This document shows positions 24,501 to 36,715 of a DNA stretch of 64,000 bases, piece after piece. The notes beneath the pieces are model-generated. The model was not told the DNA's origin and did no database searches. It worked only from the letters and a program-made list of their open reading frames with translations. Source of the DNA: Sialis fuliginosa (taxonomy: Eukaryota; Arthropoda; Insecta; Megaloptera; Sialidae). The stretch is from contig OY540814.1 in the NCBI GenBank assembly GCA_961205875.1, positions 6,182,993 to 6,246,992 of the forward strand. Direction: 5' to 3'. Made by a program: the position numbers and the translations under genes. Within the stretch, counting starts at the first letter, position 1; every line of letters begins with the position of its first letter.

Positions 24501-27500
24501 AAGCCAATAAAAGTGCATGCATGATGATCTTAGCTAAAGTAGTGGATGATCCGCAATCTGGTACATGTCTGAATGTATCGTACGCGGATGTTAGCGGCCC
24601 AGTGGCTAACTACAACCCAACAGGCTCGCCTTACGCGCAAGCGAGCACAGCCGCTAGTCAGTTTGGTTCAAGCACGGCAAGTCTTAGCGGTGCGTCAGCA
24701 GGTGGACTTATGCTCAATGGAGGCGGCGGGCTTAGTCTTAGTCTCAATCTAAGTGCTTCGGGTATGCAGAATGGAAACCCTGCGCTCACTGCAAACCTTC
24801 TTGAGCATATTAAGGTAATTTATACTGTATGTTTCACAATATCCGTGTCAAACTTTTTTCTACTATTCTACTTGAGGTAATATACAGGTAATCCTCGACT
24901 TACGACGGTTCACACTTACGACAAAATTTATTTTCTCCAATTTATTCCTTATTATCTTTAATGTACAATAATCCTCAAACACAAACCACAAAATAAATCA
25001 AATTCAACAATTAAAACAAATAACAACAATTAACAATTATTTGTCAACAATAGAAACTTTTTGAAAAAAAATCGTTTTTTATTTGTATTTATTTGCATAG
25101 ATACTCAAAAATACATACAAATGCGATTCATTTCAGTATTGTATTTACCGCATTTGTATACGGTTTATATTTCTGATTGTACTTGAGTTGGATTTTGATA
25201 TTTTTGAACAAAATTTTTTTTTTAAATCCCAAAAATGCTGAATAATAAAAGTGGAAAAATAAAAGAAGTTTTATAAATTTGAATTTTGTATCTAATAATA
25301 TTTTTTTTTTTTTTTATGAAACTCGACTTACGACCTATGTCTAGGAAGTAAAGTCGAGAAATACCTGTATGTATATATGAAACTATAAAATTCCGGAAGC
25401 TACACATTTGTCTCTTTCAAATTTTTTTGCGATAACACTGTTAATTAATTAAACATTCTCAAATACATTAATACCTTGATCTGTACACATTGATTTCTTA
25501 GTATACTTTAGAATGACATCAGTCACTCATTTTGTCAACTACAATACTGCAATTCAAAATATCAGTTAAAAGTTCTTCAACCCGTTTAAACTGAACATGC
25601 ACGAACGTGCATTTTTCTTTGATGTACCGACTCCAAGCGGATCGTAAATGTACGCGCACGAACATGCGCGGCACGCTTGATGTAACCGCACAAATATTAT
25701 TTTGTTTCTTAAGAAACAAAACAATATTTAAATATTTATCGTTGACCTTTCATCAACCTTGGAAGGTTATGTTAAAAAGTTGCAATAGGATTAAAAAATA
25801 TGTAGTTTCTAGAATCATATATGAACCAATCTCAAGTGGAACCGGAGATAAAAGTAACAAATAATTGTTATTAAACAAAAGTTGACATTATTAAATTTTA
25901 AATAGGTTACTTTACGGAACAGTGGATTCAGTGATTCTGTCACGTCAGAAATAGTCGCTGCGATGGGAGTATTAGCTAAATACGGTGTACTAGGAATGGG
26001 ATTAGGTCTAGGGGCAGCTGCGCCTCAGCTCACTGCAGTGCCACAAGTTCCGGCTGCAGCAGCCGCAGCAGCGTACTTAGCTATGGAGCAAGCTACGGCG
26101 GCGGCAAGTTCTACCGGAGTATTCGGACCTATTGGTCAAGTCAGTTTAGGTATGATCGTTAATATTGATTTTCTCAACTGTTTTTTTGAATTAATTATTT
26201 TGACTTTTGAGTGGTGTTAGTATTACAAAAAGAATTTTTTATTTTGCCTGATTATAAATATAATTTAATATAATATATATTTAAGTAATCGTCACAAGAA
26301 CAATGTTATCAATTATATAATTAGCAAATAAAAAATTCATAAATTATACTAACTTAACAGAAAACTTTTTCAAATCCGGACTGTCTCCTTCAACAGCGGG
26401 TACAACATCACCCACTCCACGCTCAAACCTTGAACGGTATGACGCTAGTGCGGCTTTTGATCCCTTTCGTGGCGGTTCATCAGCAGTTACTGCTGCAGCA
26501 GCTGCACCAATTTCACTAAACAACAATAGTTTTGGATTAGGTACTGCTGGACAACAATTAGCTGCATCGCAACTAAGCAAATCTCCAACACCGGCTGAAC
26601 TAGGCGGTGCTCAACAAACCAACAGTAAAAATGTTGAAATACCTGAAGTCATTGTTGGAGCTATTTTAGGTAAATTTTAGTTGTTGAACAATTTATCCAT
26701 ATTTAATTCTTGTCGAGTGAAGTGGGGTAAGGGTAACCATGGGGTAAGTGTAAAACCACAGCTTATCATTCTTTAAATAAGCTTTATTTGTATTTCAGAC
26801 CCATCACATATGTTTATTTATGTCTTTTTTGTTATAGTTAAAATTAAATAGCTAAATCTGACATAAAATTGTAATTAATTTTTATGGTTAAAAAAGAGGT
26901 TAAATTTTCACTCTGTGAGTGAGTGACATGGGTGACATGTTTGTATTTTTAAAGTTAACTGTAATTTTTTGTCAACAAACTAAATGCATAAAGATTTCGA
27001 ATATATGATTCATTTTACTCTATTGTTAAAGTTTTTAATATGCCAGTCATGGTTACACTTACCCCAGCATTGTGGGGCAAATCTTAATAATTAATAAATA
27101 AAATAATATAAAAATAAATCATGTTTAAGTACCATTATGTGTTAATTTTTTTATGTTTTAACACGTATTTTTTAGTTTAACATGTTTTGTGTATTTCACA
27201 AAATACAAGGAGAGGTGTGCGAAAAAGTTTGTATCTTGAGTAAAATTTAAGATATTTTAATAATTTAAAATGTCCCAAATTCAGTGAAAATTGGAGTCTG
27301 GACATTTGCCCCATGTCTCTTTTAAAATACTTCATAAGGGTATAACAAGGCGAGGTTACACTTGCCCCAGACCACGGGGCAAGTGTAACCTCAAAACACA
27401 AAATTATTTGACTATATGTATTTTTTTTTTCAAAACAAAAATGCATATGGTTTTAAAGCCAATTAGTCCAAGTTTATGCACAAGAAATTTCAGAATTATA

Positions 27501-27827
27501 CCCACAATAACAAGTTGACAATTTGAGATCAGTTGAACTATGCCAAAATCTGGTTATACTTACCCCACTAATTAAAATTAATACTGAATTTGACATTTCT
27601 GTGTAGGTCCTGGAGGTCGATCTTTAATTGAAATTCAACATATGAGTGGTGCCAACATTCAAATATCAAAGAAAGGTATATTTGCACCGGGCACTAGAAA
27701 CCGCATTGTTACTATTACAGGTACTGCTAATTCAATTCAGACAGCGCATTATTTAATTGACCAACGGGTCTCTGAAGAAGAAGTAAAACGTGCACGTCAC
27801 AATGCGCTCGGAACGCTCATGCAGTAG
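17729..27827 (+). CDS. ps: Nova/pasilla-type KH-domain RNA-binding splicing regulator (8 coding exons, complete)
   Basis: Coding exons read by eye: 17729-17846, 19183-19329, 20967-21118, 21217-21370, 24492-24814, 25906-26149, 26361-26669 and 27607-27827. All junctions are GT-AG and in phase, giving 1668 nt, 555 aa plus stop. The N-terminus carries a [14 protein letters not shown] patch like the Nova N-terminus. Three KH domains follow: KH1 at about residues 44-112 (GKGG loop 61-64, then [13 protein letters not shown]), KH2 at about 138-208 (GKAG loop 154-157) and KH3 at about 469-540 (GPGG loop 483-486, then [14 protein letters not shown]). A low-complexity Ala/Gly/Ser linker with an eight-alanine run separates KH2 from KH3. 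Proteins of this family bind YCAY-type RNA in the nucleus and control alternative splicing. I chose ATG 17729 because it has a good Kozak context (AAGATGG) and starts the conserved segment; the frame is open upstream to an ATG at 17534, so an extension cannot be excluded. Introns 1, 2, 4, 5 and 7 are long, and repeat elements sit in introns 2, 4, 5 and 7. Confidence 0.93.
18119..18176 (+). other. Possible alternative first coding exon of the pasilla gene
   Basis: This short open segment inside intron 1 begins with ATG and encodes [19 protein letters not shown]. It ends at a strong donor (CTAG|GTGAGT). It finishes in phase 1, exactly like the main first exon, so splicing to the exon at 19183 would give a new N-terminus running straight into GSDGTYHF and KH1. 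A pyrimidine-rich stretch ending in CCTAG (to 18078) lies just upstream, so it could also be the coding part of an internal 5' exon from an upstream promoter. Joined after the main exon 1 through that acceptor it would meet a stop, so it would replace exon 1 and not add to it. The call is inference from splice signals, phase and reading frame; I do not recognise the peptide. Confidence 0.45.
20417..20820. mobile_element. hAT-like MITE in pasilla intron 2 (about 400 bp)
   Basis: Ends are CAGAGCCGGATTTA and TAAATCAGGCCCTG. Flanks GTAACGTA (20407-20414) and GTAACGTT (20821-20828) resemble an 8-bp duplication, offset by two bases on the left. CAGGGCCGG-type ends are typical of hAT elements. Confidence 0.7.
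22180..23290. mobile_element. Palindromic element with arms of degenerate GGCAGT repeats, in pasilla intron 4
   Basis: The left arm (about 22195-22470) carries many short units with GGGCAGTTA, GAGCAGT or TGGCAGTAAA roughly every 25-30 bases. The right arm (about 23060-23275) carries the complements TTACTGCCCAAT, TTACCGCTCG, TTACTGCTCAC and TTACCGCCCG. Between them are paired fragments such as AAGGGGACCTGATCCCCCGC and CATCTGGTCCCCCGCTGG, and a C-run at 22927-22942. Class unknown. Confidence 0.65.
23586..24113. mobile_element. 0.5-kb MITE of the AAGGTACTGGCACC family, copy 3 (best preserved)
   Basis: TAAGGTACTGTTACCAGTC and GACTGGTGCCAGTACCTTA are inverted termini, each bordered by TA. The interior matches copies 1 and 2. 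It lies in pasilla intron 4 and has no coding capacity. Confidence 0.85.
24185..24430. repeat. Pogo/Tigger-like repeat fragment
   Basis: Repeated phrases of the type CTCTATAACTCAAACT, CTTCTATAACTCAAC and CTCTCTAACTCAAAA resemble the internal ends of pogo-like DNA transposons. Only one side is recognisable. It lies in intron 4 just before exon 5. Confidence 0.4.
24885..25367. mobile_element. TA-flanked TIR element in pasilla intron 5 (about 480 bp)
   Basis: CAGGTAATCCTCGACTTACGA at the left is mirrored by AAGTCGAGAAATACCTG at the right, with TA on each side. A second ACTCGACTTACGACC block sits inside the right end. The terminus resembles pogo/Tigger-like Tc1/mariner elements. Confidence 0.75.
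25368..25905. other. Remainder of pasilla intron 5
   Basis: AT-rich sequence with a patch (25,580-25,690) holding several ACGAACGTGC/ACGAACATGC motifs on both strands, possibly repeat-derived. Overlapping short frames on both strands are not conserved-looking. Confidence 0.35.
26721..27570. mobile_element. TIR element in pasilla intron 7 (about 850 bp)
   Basis: AGTGGGGTAAGGGTAACCA on the left pairs with TGGTTATACTTACCCCACT on the right. Related motifs recur inside: GTTACACTTACCCCAGC at 27051 and a 17-bp perfect hairpin at 27352-27392 (GAGGTTACACTTGCCCC and complement). It occupies nearly the whole intron before the last coding exon. Confidence 0.75.
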
Positions 27828-28138
27828 GTGCTTTACTTTAAATCATTTAAATGCAGTCAATGTTACAAATATTATAATAATGGTTCATTCGTCGTCATTG
27901 TTTTGCAAGTAATGTTTAAAACATATTCAAATTCGGGTTCATAAAATCAATATTAACCATTAAAGATTATCGACTGTTTCGAAGGTATTTGTAACATGTG
28001 TTGTGTTTTAAAAGTGTTATAAAGTCTATAACAGATATATTCATGAAAACATTGGTATAAATTTCATGTTTCAATATATTTATAATTTGTGTTAGCAAGA
28101 TTATTTATATGTGTTTCTAAGTAAACATATTATACATA

Positions 28139-28788
28139 TACAAGGTGCTCCATTTTAATTTCTCCAGTTCAGTATCTCAAAAACTAACTAAGATGGTAAA
28201 AAATGTTTTAGACAAAAGTTGTAGCATTTAATAATGCTATAAGTTTTTATAATTTATGGGGTTTAGTAATCTACGGAAAAAAATACGTAACTTTTGCAGG
28301 AAATATTTAGAAAACATCAATTTTTAATGATAATAAGGCTTAAAAAAGCTAAAAATTGATTGGTATTAAATGATTTTTAAATCATCAAATCATTTTCTTT
28401 CTCTTATTTCTTGCAAATTGAGTGATCTATTTGTAAAAAGTTTATTATTGATTGATTTGAATACTGTTGAAATTAGCGTAACTCAATGCGCACCATGGTC
28501 GAATTTGCACATCATAGCCCCTGAAAAGGGTTGTTTCAAAATAAAAAATTAAACCTTAATATTGTAAAAAATTAATGTTAAAGTTACATATTTTTTCCCA
28601 TAGATAACGAATCTGCAATAAAAAATACAGATTACCATTTGAAAAAAAAGTTATCCCATTAAACCCCATAAATTATAAAAACTTATAGTATTATTAAATG
28701 TCCCCCTCAACTTTTGTCGGAAACATTTTTTACCATTTTGTTTAGTTTGAGATATTGACCTGGGGAAATTAAAATGGAGCACCCTATA
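28139..28788. mobile_element. Palindromic element in the pasilla 3' region (650 bp)
   Basis: The left end TACAAGGTGCTCCATTTTAA pairs with TTAAAATGGAGCACCCTATA. Inner pairs include TTATAATTTATGGGGTTTA and TAAACCCCATAAATTATAA. The frame at 28370-28552 is fortuitous. Confidence 0.85.
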
Positions 28789-29123
28789 CGTTACTATAAT
28801 ACATATATGAATAATCTGTAACGGATATGTGATTATTTCTGTTATATGTTTCAGAGTTTAATTATGTTTTTTATAAAGAAAATTTATATAGTTTATAATG
28901 CTATACATTTATCTTCATAGTCAATTTATTTTTGTTGTTTTTACTATGTACAAATATTCATTATTTTGTTTTATCGAAAAGTATATATATTTATGATAAT
29001 GATTTTATGAAAATTGTTAATTTTTAGTAAATATAAAAGAAATTGTTTTTATCATTGGAGTTGTTAATGTTTTTTATAAACTGTATTTTATAGTTTCGAT
29101 CAGCATTGATTCGTATGACATTT

Positions 29124-30160
29124 ATACACAGGGTGTCCTAACACTGTGTCAAAACTCAATATTTCATTTATTATAACAAATGGAAGAAAACTTTAAATGC
29201 AAAAGTTGTCAGGATAGACAAGAAGCAAATTTTAAAAATAGTTACATTTGTACAGGATATCCCATAAGTGTGTTACAAATAAAAGTTATATATTTTTTTT
29301 AAATACAAAGTATATTTTTTTATTAATAATCTAAAAATATTTTATTTTTTGGACATTGTGATATAAGCATGTGTGGGATTATACAGAGGAGTTTAGAAAT
29401 TATGACTATTTTCGTAAGAAAATTGGAATATTTTCAACACCTTATAATTTTGGTATTACAACAAAAAAATTTGTTCTCTGCTAAAAGTAATTTTGGCATA
29501 TGCTCTATTATTGCGATATTACATCAAACATTTACAAAATAGTATTCTTTGTACAAAAAGTCTGAACCTATTTTTTCAAAATTTTTAAATGCAACACATT
29601 TTTTAATTTCCTATTCAATTTTAAACACATTTTATAAACTATGTTAGGTATAGACCTAAATCCAGCCTTTAAGAAATGTGAAAATATAAAGGGTGTTGCA
29701 TTTGAAACTTTTGACAACAAAATAGGTTCAGAGGTTTGATACATCCTGTACAAAGAGTACAGTATTGTAAATGTTTGATGTAATATCGCAATAATAGAGC
29801 ATATATCAAAACTTTCTTTAGCAGAGGATAACATTTTTTGTTGTAATTAGAAAATTACAAAGTGTTGAAAATATTCCAATTTTCTTACAAAAATGGTCAT
29901 AATTTCTAAACCGCTCAGTATAATCCCATACATGCTTTTATCAAAAATCCAGAAAAGTGAATACTTTTAGATTATCAATAAAAAGAATATACTTTTGTAT
30001 TTAATTGATTTGTAATGTACTTATGAGACATCCTGTATAAATGTAACTATTTTCAAAATTTGCTGCTTGTCTATCCTGACAACTTTTGTATTTAAATTTT
30101 CCTTCAATTTGTTATAATAAATGAAATATTGAACTTTGACACAGTCTTGGGACACCTGTA
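29124..30160. mobile_element. Palindromic element in the pasilla 3' region (1.04 kb)
   Basis: ACAGGGTGTCCTAACACTG pairs with CAGTCTTGGGACACCTGTA. Inner paired blocks include AAGTTGTCAGGATAGACAAG and CTTGTCTATCCTGACAACTT. A TA dinucleotide precedes the left end. Confidence 0.85.
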
Positions 30161-33100
30161 GGTACATTATTATCATGTTCGTATTTCAACTCATTTTAAT
30201 GTAATGTATGCCATTATAATCACATGATGATACTTCTATTAGGTGTTTATAATTGACTGAAAATTATTTTTAATCAAGATAAAAATTATAAAAAAAAAAC
30301 AATGATCACATGGTATTTGAGAGAACACTGGATGTTAGTAGTTTAGATTTAACACTGTGCCTTGGCAGCACAGGTTTGAGTGGCACAATGGTTCGTATGA
30401 ATTGAGTAAACGTTCAAGGTACTCATATATATGTTTATTAGGAGAATTGTTTAAACTTTAATAATATATTATATGCACATGTTTTAAATGAAATGCTCTA
30501 ATACTTAAATGTGAATGATGCTTGACGTTTCTACTGCTCTATTTTAATAGATTCTGGGTAAAGATGTGGTGATGTGATAATTATATCGGTTAGCAACAGT
30601 TGTGCTCCGATGTGATAGTCTTAAAATGAGTAGTAGAGTGTATTGTTTCAAGTTACTTTATTATTTACATACAGCTCACTAAACAATGGTAATCAGAATA
30701 TCTATTTCCAAATTCTCGTCTTTCTCGAACAGATTCTATATTTTTCTAAATCTAATATACTAACAACGATTTGTTATAGAAGCTCGTATGTGCATTTCAT
30801 TTAAATGTACTAAAATTTTAAAGCGTTTACTTGAATTATTCGTACTTGTCCAATATTTATTTCTTTGTTCATATTACTATTATGACAAAATATATTTAAA
30901 AATAAACGGTATATTTTTTTTTAGATAAAATTATATATATTATACTTTAGAAATAAATTTATAAATATGAAAATTATAGATCTATATGAAAAAAAATAAG
31001 TGTAAGTGTAAACTAAATATATATTATATATATAAAATGTTGTTATCGCATGTTGTTAAATACAAAAGTTGTTGATTACTGTTTCAAGTGAACATTGTCC
31101 GCTTTGTACTGTTTGCTAACAACAGATGTATCGTTCCACTGTTATTACATAATGTGCACCTCTCGAGTCCATAGTACAAAGTGTTTGTACACTGATGATT
31201 CCAAAGGAGATAAAGGAGACTGCTTTATTCTGTTGTTAGCAATAGTACCGCAGGACTGTAGGGTTTACTCATTTTAAATCATTTTGATGTAACACATGCC
31301 TTTTATGTTTGCAAAAAATTGTACATGAGGACTCGTTGAAAATAATTTTTTTTAAATCACTGCATATTTTTCTTTTTTTATTTAAATATGAAAAATTATT
31401 TCCAACTAAATGTCCTTACTGGGTACCTTATAGATTCTTAATATATCAAATAATATATAAATAAATATATATATATACATAAAGATATAATGTTATGTCA
31501 AAGTAAAAAGATTCTATTGAAAACATTAATGTTCTGTGATATTCACATTCACACGTAAACACATGATTCTGTATACATAAGCGAGCTTGACTATCTGTCA
31601 GAAATAGTAATTGCTGTACTATTTAATAATATATGAAAACAAATCTGTAAGTCTGTTGTAGTGATGTTGCTTAATGTCCCCAATTACTAATCATGCAATG
31701 TCGTTGAGCACTTAACACTAATTCTTTAAATATTCTGTTTAACTCAAGTGTTATTGTAATGTTGTACTTGTAGTTAGAACGACACGATTTTGTTAAAGAG
31801 CAAATGGCAGATAGGCAGCTTGTAAAAATTATCATATTTCACGAAGCGTTGTTTTCATGTGTTCCATGTTATCGTTACAAAACAACTATACTTATAATAG
31901 CATACTATTAAGGAGGAATGGGACATACAATTGGAGACAGAAGTAGCTAAATTTTAAAATTCACAAATATCTGCTTTGTAAGTTTTGTAATAGAAATTAT
32001 AAATGACACAAGTTATAGTTAGAGTCGTTTACTTATATATATGAAGCTAATTTTCCTTCCCCAATGACTATTTTGGTTAAATTTGTAAAAAAAAAAATGT
32101 AATCATGTATTATAAATACAACAATTATTGAAATTAATCATTATTATTAACGTAAATATATAATATCAGTTTTAGTAACGACATAAACATTTTCAAGTTG
32201 GTAAATACAACTGTCAAACAATAATAAAATAATCATCATATTCTATTCACATTTAATTACACTATGTACTAAACTTCTCTCTAATTTTCTGTAAGAAACA
32301 TAAAATATGATCTAATTATAAAAAACAAAGATCTCTCATAATTGATTTGCAAAAAAATACATTGTTGCAAAATATTTGTGGAGCGGGAAATTTAAAATTT
32401 TGTTGTATAATTAATTTCTCGAAAACGGTTTGGTGAATACTAATGATATTTTGCATAAAAGTTCAACTAATCAAATACTATACTCCCCCAAAAAATTGGA
32501 CAATCGGTATCTTTTTATCAAAAAAAAAAGGTTGAAAAATATCAGTTTTCCATAAGAACACATGTTAAATTGAAATCAATATATTTCCTAAAATCAATTT
32601 AATATTTTGTTTATTGCATCAGAATGCTAATGAGAACATTCTTGCCAATTTTTATGCATTTGGTAATATTTTGATAGTACTCCCATTCCTATTTAATTAA
32701 TTATTAGTAATTTCTCACAGGTTTTATTAATTTCAGCTGTTCAGCGGTACACAAATACATTTGTAGAATTGTTATTAGATTGATTAATGTTTATAACTGG
32801 CACTAGCTTGAGTACAAAATAAGAACACATGAAAATGACGCAATGTACACTTTGCATTGTAATTCAAAATTAAATTTAAGTAAAATTACTAACAAAAGGG
32901 TAAACAGTTTGTGTGCCCGATGTTTATACCAGCTTGCCATTTATGTGCAACAAACGTTACGTAAGTCAGAAATCGTTACCTGTTACTACTGTTGATCTGT
33001 TAGTTTGCAACTTGAAAATGATGTGGTGCAATATTAAAGATGTGGAATTACAGTATATAATATTGTTTTAAGTTAATGTTCACTTACTTGGGTTCTATGG

Positions 33101-33289
33101 TGTAGGCAATCATTTATATACATTATAAACAAAACACTTTTATATCTCACTGTTGTTTTGCATTTACAAATTGGTGCAAGTGTTTACCATAATATGATCG
33201 CACGAGCTATACATCACACATCCATTGCATAAATAAACTGTGATTCACTGTCGAGCCAATATGTAAATGTACAGACAACGCTACGGCCT

Positions 33290-33500
33290 GATAGCTGCTC
33301 ATTATAAGTTACCATTTGGGGAAAGTCGGCCGGAGCGTCGCGAGCAGATGTGAGCAATTGTTAATATTAATCGCTGGCGATTCATCTATCTAAGTCACTG
33401 GTTTTGTTGATAGTTTTGCCCGCGACGGTCCGATACACGAATTGTACAGTTATTAGTCGAAAATTATTTTGTTTTGTACAGTAACATATCGTAAGAGAAG
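33290..33500 (+). other. Local GC-richer block ending in a strong splice-donor-like site
   Basis: Within AT-rich DNA, 33,310-33,430 is unusually GC-rich (AGTCGGCCGGAGCGTCGCGA, GCCCGCGACGGTCCG). It is followed by CGTAAGAGAAGTGAGTTAAG, which contains a good donor (GAA|GTGAGT). It could be a promoter and noncoding first exon of an unrecognised transcript, or a conserved element behind the pasilla 3' UTR. It codes for nothing I recognise. Confidence 0.3.
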
Positions 33501-33957
33501 TGAGTTAAGTTTATATTTCAAAGTTTGGTGACACGGGTTTGTTTTAGATAATTTTAAACCTAAATAGTTGTCTATTATTTTTAATACACAAAGATAATGT
33601 GTGCTATGGTTTACTTTAAAAATAAATAATATTTATACAATCATAATATAAAATATACAAATCATTATTTTATATTATGGTTGTTTGAAATTAGATTGTT
33701 AATAACTGTAATACCATAAGCTAGTAACTGATGTATTCATCACGCATTGTCAATACCACACGTTTATTGTACTCAATAAATCTCCCATAGTGCCATCAAT
33801 AGCAATTGTCTTTTTATTCTCATCCTCGTTAAACATATTTCAGATACGGTGTAAAAAATAATGGGTGTGTGACTATGTCGGGATGCACAGTCGAGGGAAT
33901 GACGTGAAAACGTAGCAGTCAGGTTAAATAAAACTCAGACAAGTATTGTATAATATA

Positions 33958-34790
33958 GTTATTTCTAATGATTTTTACGAACATAAAAACAATTAAATAT
34001 TTAATATTTACAAGCAAAATCGTGGGAATACGAAATATACTTTTTATTTTTTTATTGAATTTAAAAAACTTTAATCAAAAAATTAAGAAAGTTACTGCGT
34101 AGAAAATATATTCTAATATACTGTTATTTTTTTTTCAATTCAATTAATATTTACAAGCGCAATCATGGAAATACAAAATGTAATTTTTTGTTGTTTTTTT
34201 ATAATATTAAATTTATCATTCATTAAAACTGGTTAAATATTTTAATTTTTACTTGTACCTCGTAGATTGATCTATAATTTGAGACTAAAACCCGCGTGGT
34301 AGCTGCTCTGAGTGTCAAAATACACTGATTTTAAATTTACGCTAGGGCGCAAACTGATCTCAGCATGTTACATCAAGTTTCTGAAACGTCCACCCAGTAT
34401 CTGGCCTGAAACTGTAGACGTTATACATGTCAAAAAATTAAAAATGTTACTGCATAGAGAATATATTCAAATATTTATAATGTAATGATATTTTTGTTTC
34501 ATTTAAGTTAATTAATATTTACAAGCAAAATCATGGAAATGCAAAAAAAAATTTTTTTTTATAATAAGTTTTTCACTCATTAAAACTGGTTAAATGTTTT
34601 GAATTGTATTTGTATCAAGTAGATCTAATCAAGATCTATAATTTGGGACCAAAACCCACGTGGTATTGAGATATACTGATTATAAATTTTTGCTAGCATA
34701 CAAACTGATCTCAGCACGTTCTGAAATGCCCACCCGGTATCTGGAGTAAAACATTAGACGTTATTCACGTCAAAAATAAAAATAATTTAT
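33958..34790. repeat. Tandem repeat, unit about 360 bp, roughly 2.3 copies
   Basis: Two full units start near 34,080 and 34,437. Each carries AATATTTACAAGCAAAATC or a close variant, CATTAAAACTGGTTAAAT, ATCTATAATTTG, AAACTGATCTCAGCA and CCACCCAGTATCTGG/CCACCCGGTATCTGG. A partial unit precedes at 33,958. This looks like short satellite-type DNA. Confidence 0.75.
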
Positions 34791-35740
34791 TTTAGGTGTT
34801 TTTTAATCTCTAGTTGATAATACTGACCTGTAGATACAAAACTCTTCTAACCGGTTATCTAATATTTATTTTTAATTAATACAGGAAATAAAAACTTGTT
34901 TCAATCAAGGACTATATTTTCTATTTTTATAAAACTTGCCACCTCTAAAAGCATATTAATGATTATTAAAGAGCTGAATAAATAAATATAATTAAAGTAT
35001 TATGAAATAGATAATTTAAAAAGGTAAATTTTTGTTATTGATGAATTTTTCCCAATATTAATTTTATGATTTAATATCAAATAAATAATAACAATCAAAT
35101 TTACTGAAATAATTATTTATTGAAGCTGTACTACATTATAATTGTACAAATATTTTTTCTCAAAAATATTAAAAAGAAATAAACAATACATAATTATTTT
35201 TCACAGGCCGAACCCTACACGTTATAATATAATTAATCATCAACACGCCAACCTTAAATACACCAAATATATAAAATACATTTCTAAAAACACTCACTAT
35301 CCTTTTCTCAATTATAAAATATCCTTTTCTCATACAATTTTTAAAACTTAACATAACCAATATTATATTTTTTCATTTATTCCAAATATTTAAATCCAAA
35401 CACTTCTTCTCACTTCCGCATTCATTCCATATTAAATAATAAGAACTTAAAACTAACGACATGTAAAATGGCAAATGTGGTTTTGGATATGACTAACATG
35501 TTGAAGACTACAATTAAAAACCTACTGTTGTGTATAATCTATGGCTTATTATTTGAGTATGTAGACAATTATTGTATAAGGTAATATTCAATATAGCGCA
35601 GCTTGCTACGTTAGTAATGTGTAATTCGTCAACTGCTTCAAAACGATAAACAGTAAAAACAACAAAACACTGCCGCCAGCGGCCTCAATTAAATATTAAT
35701 TTTTTATAATTACACAAGTAACCAAATCACTAATTTCTTT
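34791..35740. other. AT-rich intergenic DNA, nothing recognised
   Basis: The overlapping 69- and 63-codon frames on opposite strands at 35,142-35,360 have no features. No repeat ends were found. Confidence 0.4.
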
Positions 35741-36345
35741 ATACAGGGTGTTCAACATAAGCGTGAAATGCATGGGGATTTCCTAAATGGTAAGAGATAC
35801 AGATTCGGTTAAATGAGATGAATTATTTGTAAGGAATATTAATAATTCTATGTGGTTTAGGTGGTATACCCAAAAATCTGAAAATTCTTTAAATGGCTAT
35901 AACGTTTTTTGTCAAAGCAGATATGTGATAGGTAGTAGGTAGGTTTATAAATATCACTAGTATTTAGTACTTGGACTTATTTTCGAAAATAAATATGACA
36001 AGTGACATATCGTTGTAATGTAGTAAACCCATAAGAAAATAAAGTTAGGGCTTGTAACTCGAAACTAAAAGTGAAATAAAAATTCTAAATACACCAACCA
36101 ATTCCACACAAAAAATGCTTTAAGAAACCGCAAACAAAAAGTACCTATCTACTTTGACAAAAAAGTTAGCCATTTTAAAAAAATTCAAATTTTTGGCTAT
36201 ACTGCCTAAACCACATACAATTATTATTTTTTGATGTAGTAATACTCACCTCTTCCTTACAAATAATTTATCTCGTTTAACCGAATCTGTATCTCTTATC
36301 ATTTAGGAAATCCCTATGTATTTCACACTTATCTATTATATATAT
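35741..36345. mobile_element. Palindromic element (about 600 bp, right end eroded)
   Basis: ATACAGGGTGTTCAACATAA starts the left end. The arms pair through GTGAAATGCATGGGGATTTC and GAAATCCCTATGTATTTCAC, and GTGGTTTAGGTGGTATA and TATACTGCCTAAACCAC. The right terminus is no longer clean. Confidence 0.8.
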
Positions 36346-36715
36346 TATAACCATATATTATTATATAATATATAAATTTCAAAATAAAAATAATTTTATA
36401 AGTAAATATAAATAGAAAGCTGCACTTAATGTAAACAGTATTTTGTACTTTTTATAAACAAGAACACCATTATCTCACCAAGTAATAATGAAAACTTATG
36501 TGTACAGGGCTGCACCGATCTGTTTAAGAGAACCATTACATAATACATACACTTAACGGAGAGCTGAGTTTAATAATATAATATGAAAGCATTCGATTGA
36601 ATCAGAAGTAACAACCCTGTATTAAACATATCCATTTTCAAATTACTCAATACATTTGCAGCCTGCGTGTCACAAAACAAGGTACTCATTGACACACAAG
36701 CCTCCAATGCAAGGT

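Larger units (their letters stand above)
27828..33240 (+). other. Probable long 3' UTR of pasilla
   Basis: No coding potential follows the TAG stop at 27825-27827 for almost 9 kb. Candidate AATAAA signals occur near 30,903, 31,462 and 32,225, and at the end of the block near 33,230 (CATAAATAAACTG). Two palindromic elements (28139-28788 and 29124-30160) interrupt the first part. From about 30.2 to 33.2 kb the sequence is unique-looking AT-rich DNA without recognisable repeats. The true end of the transcript is not determinable from sequence alone. Confidence 0.4.

Noticed and set aside
26344-26580. 78-codon minus-strand frame
   Set aside because: It is the antisense shadow of pasilla exon 7.
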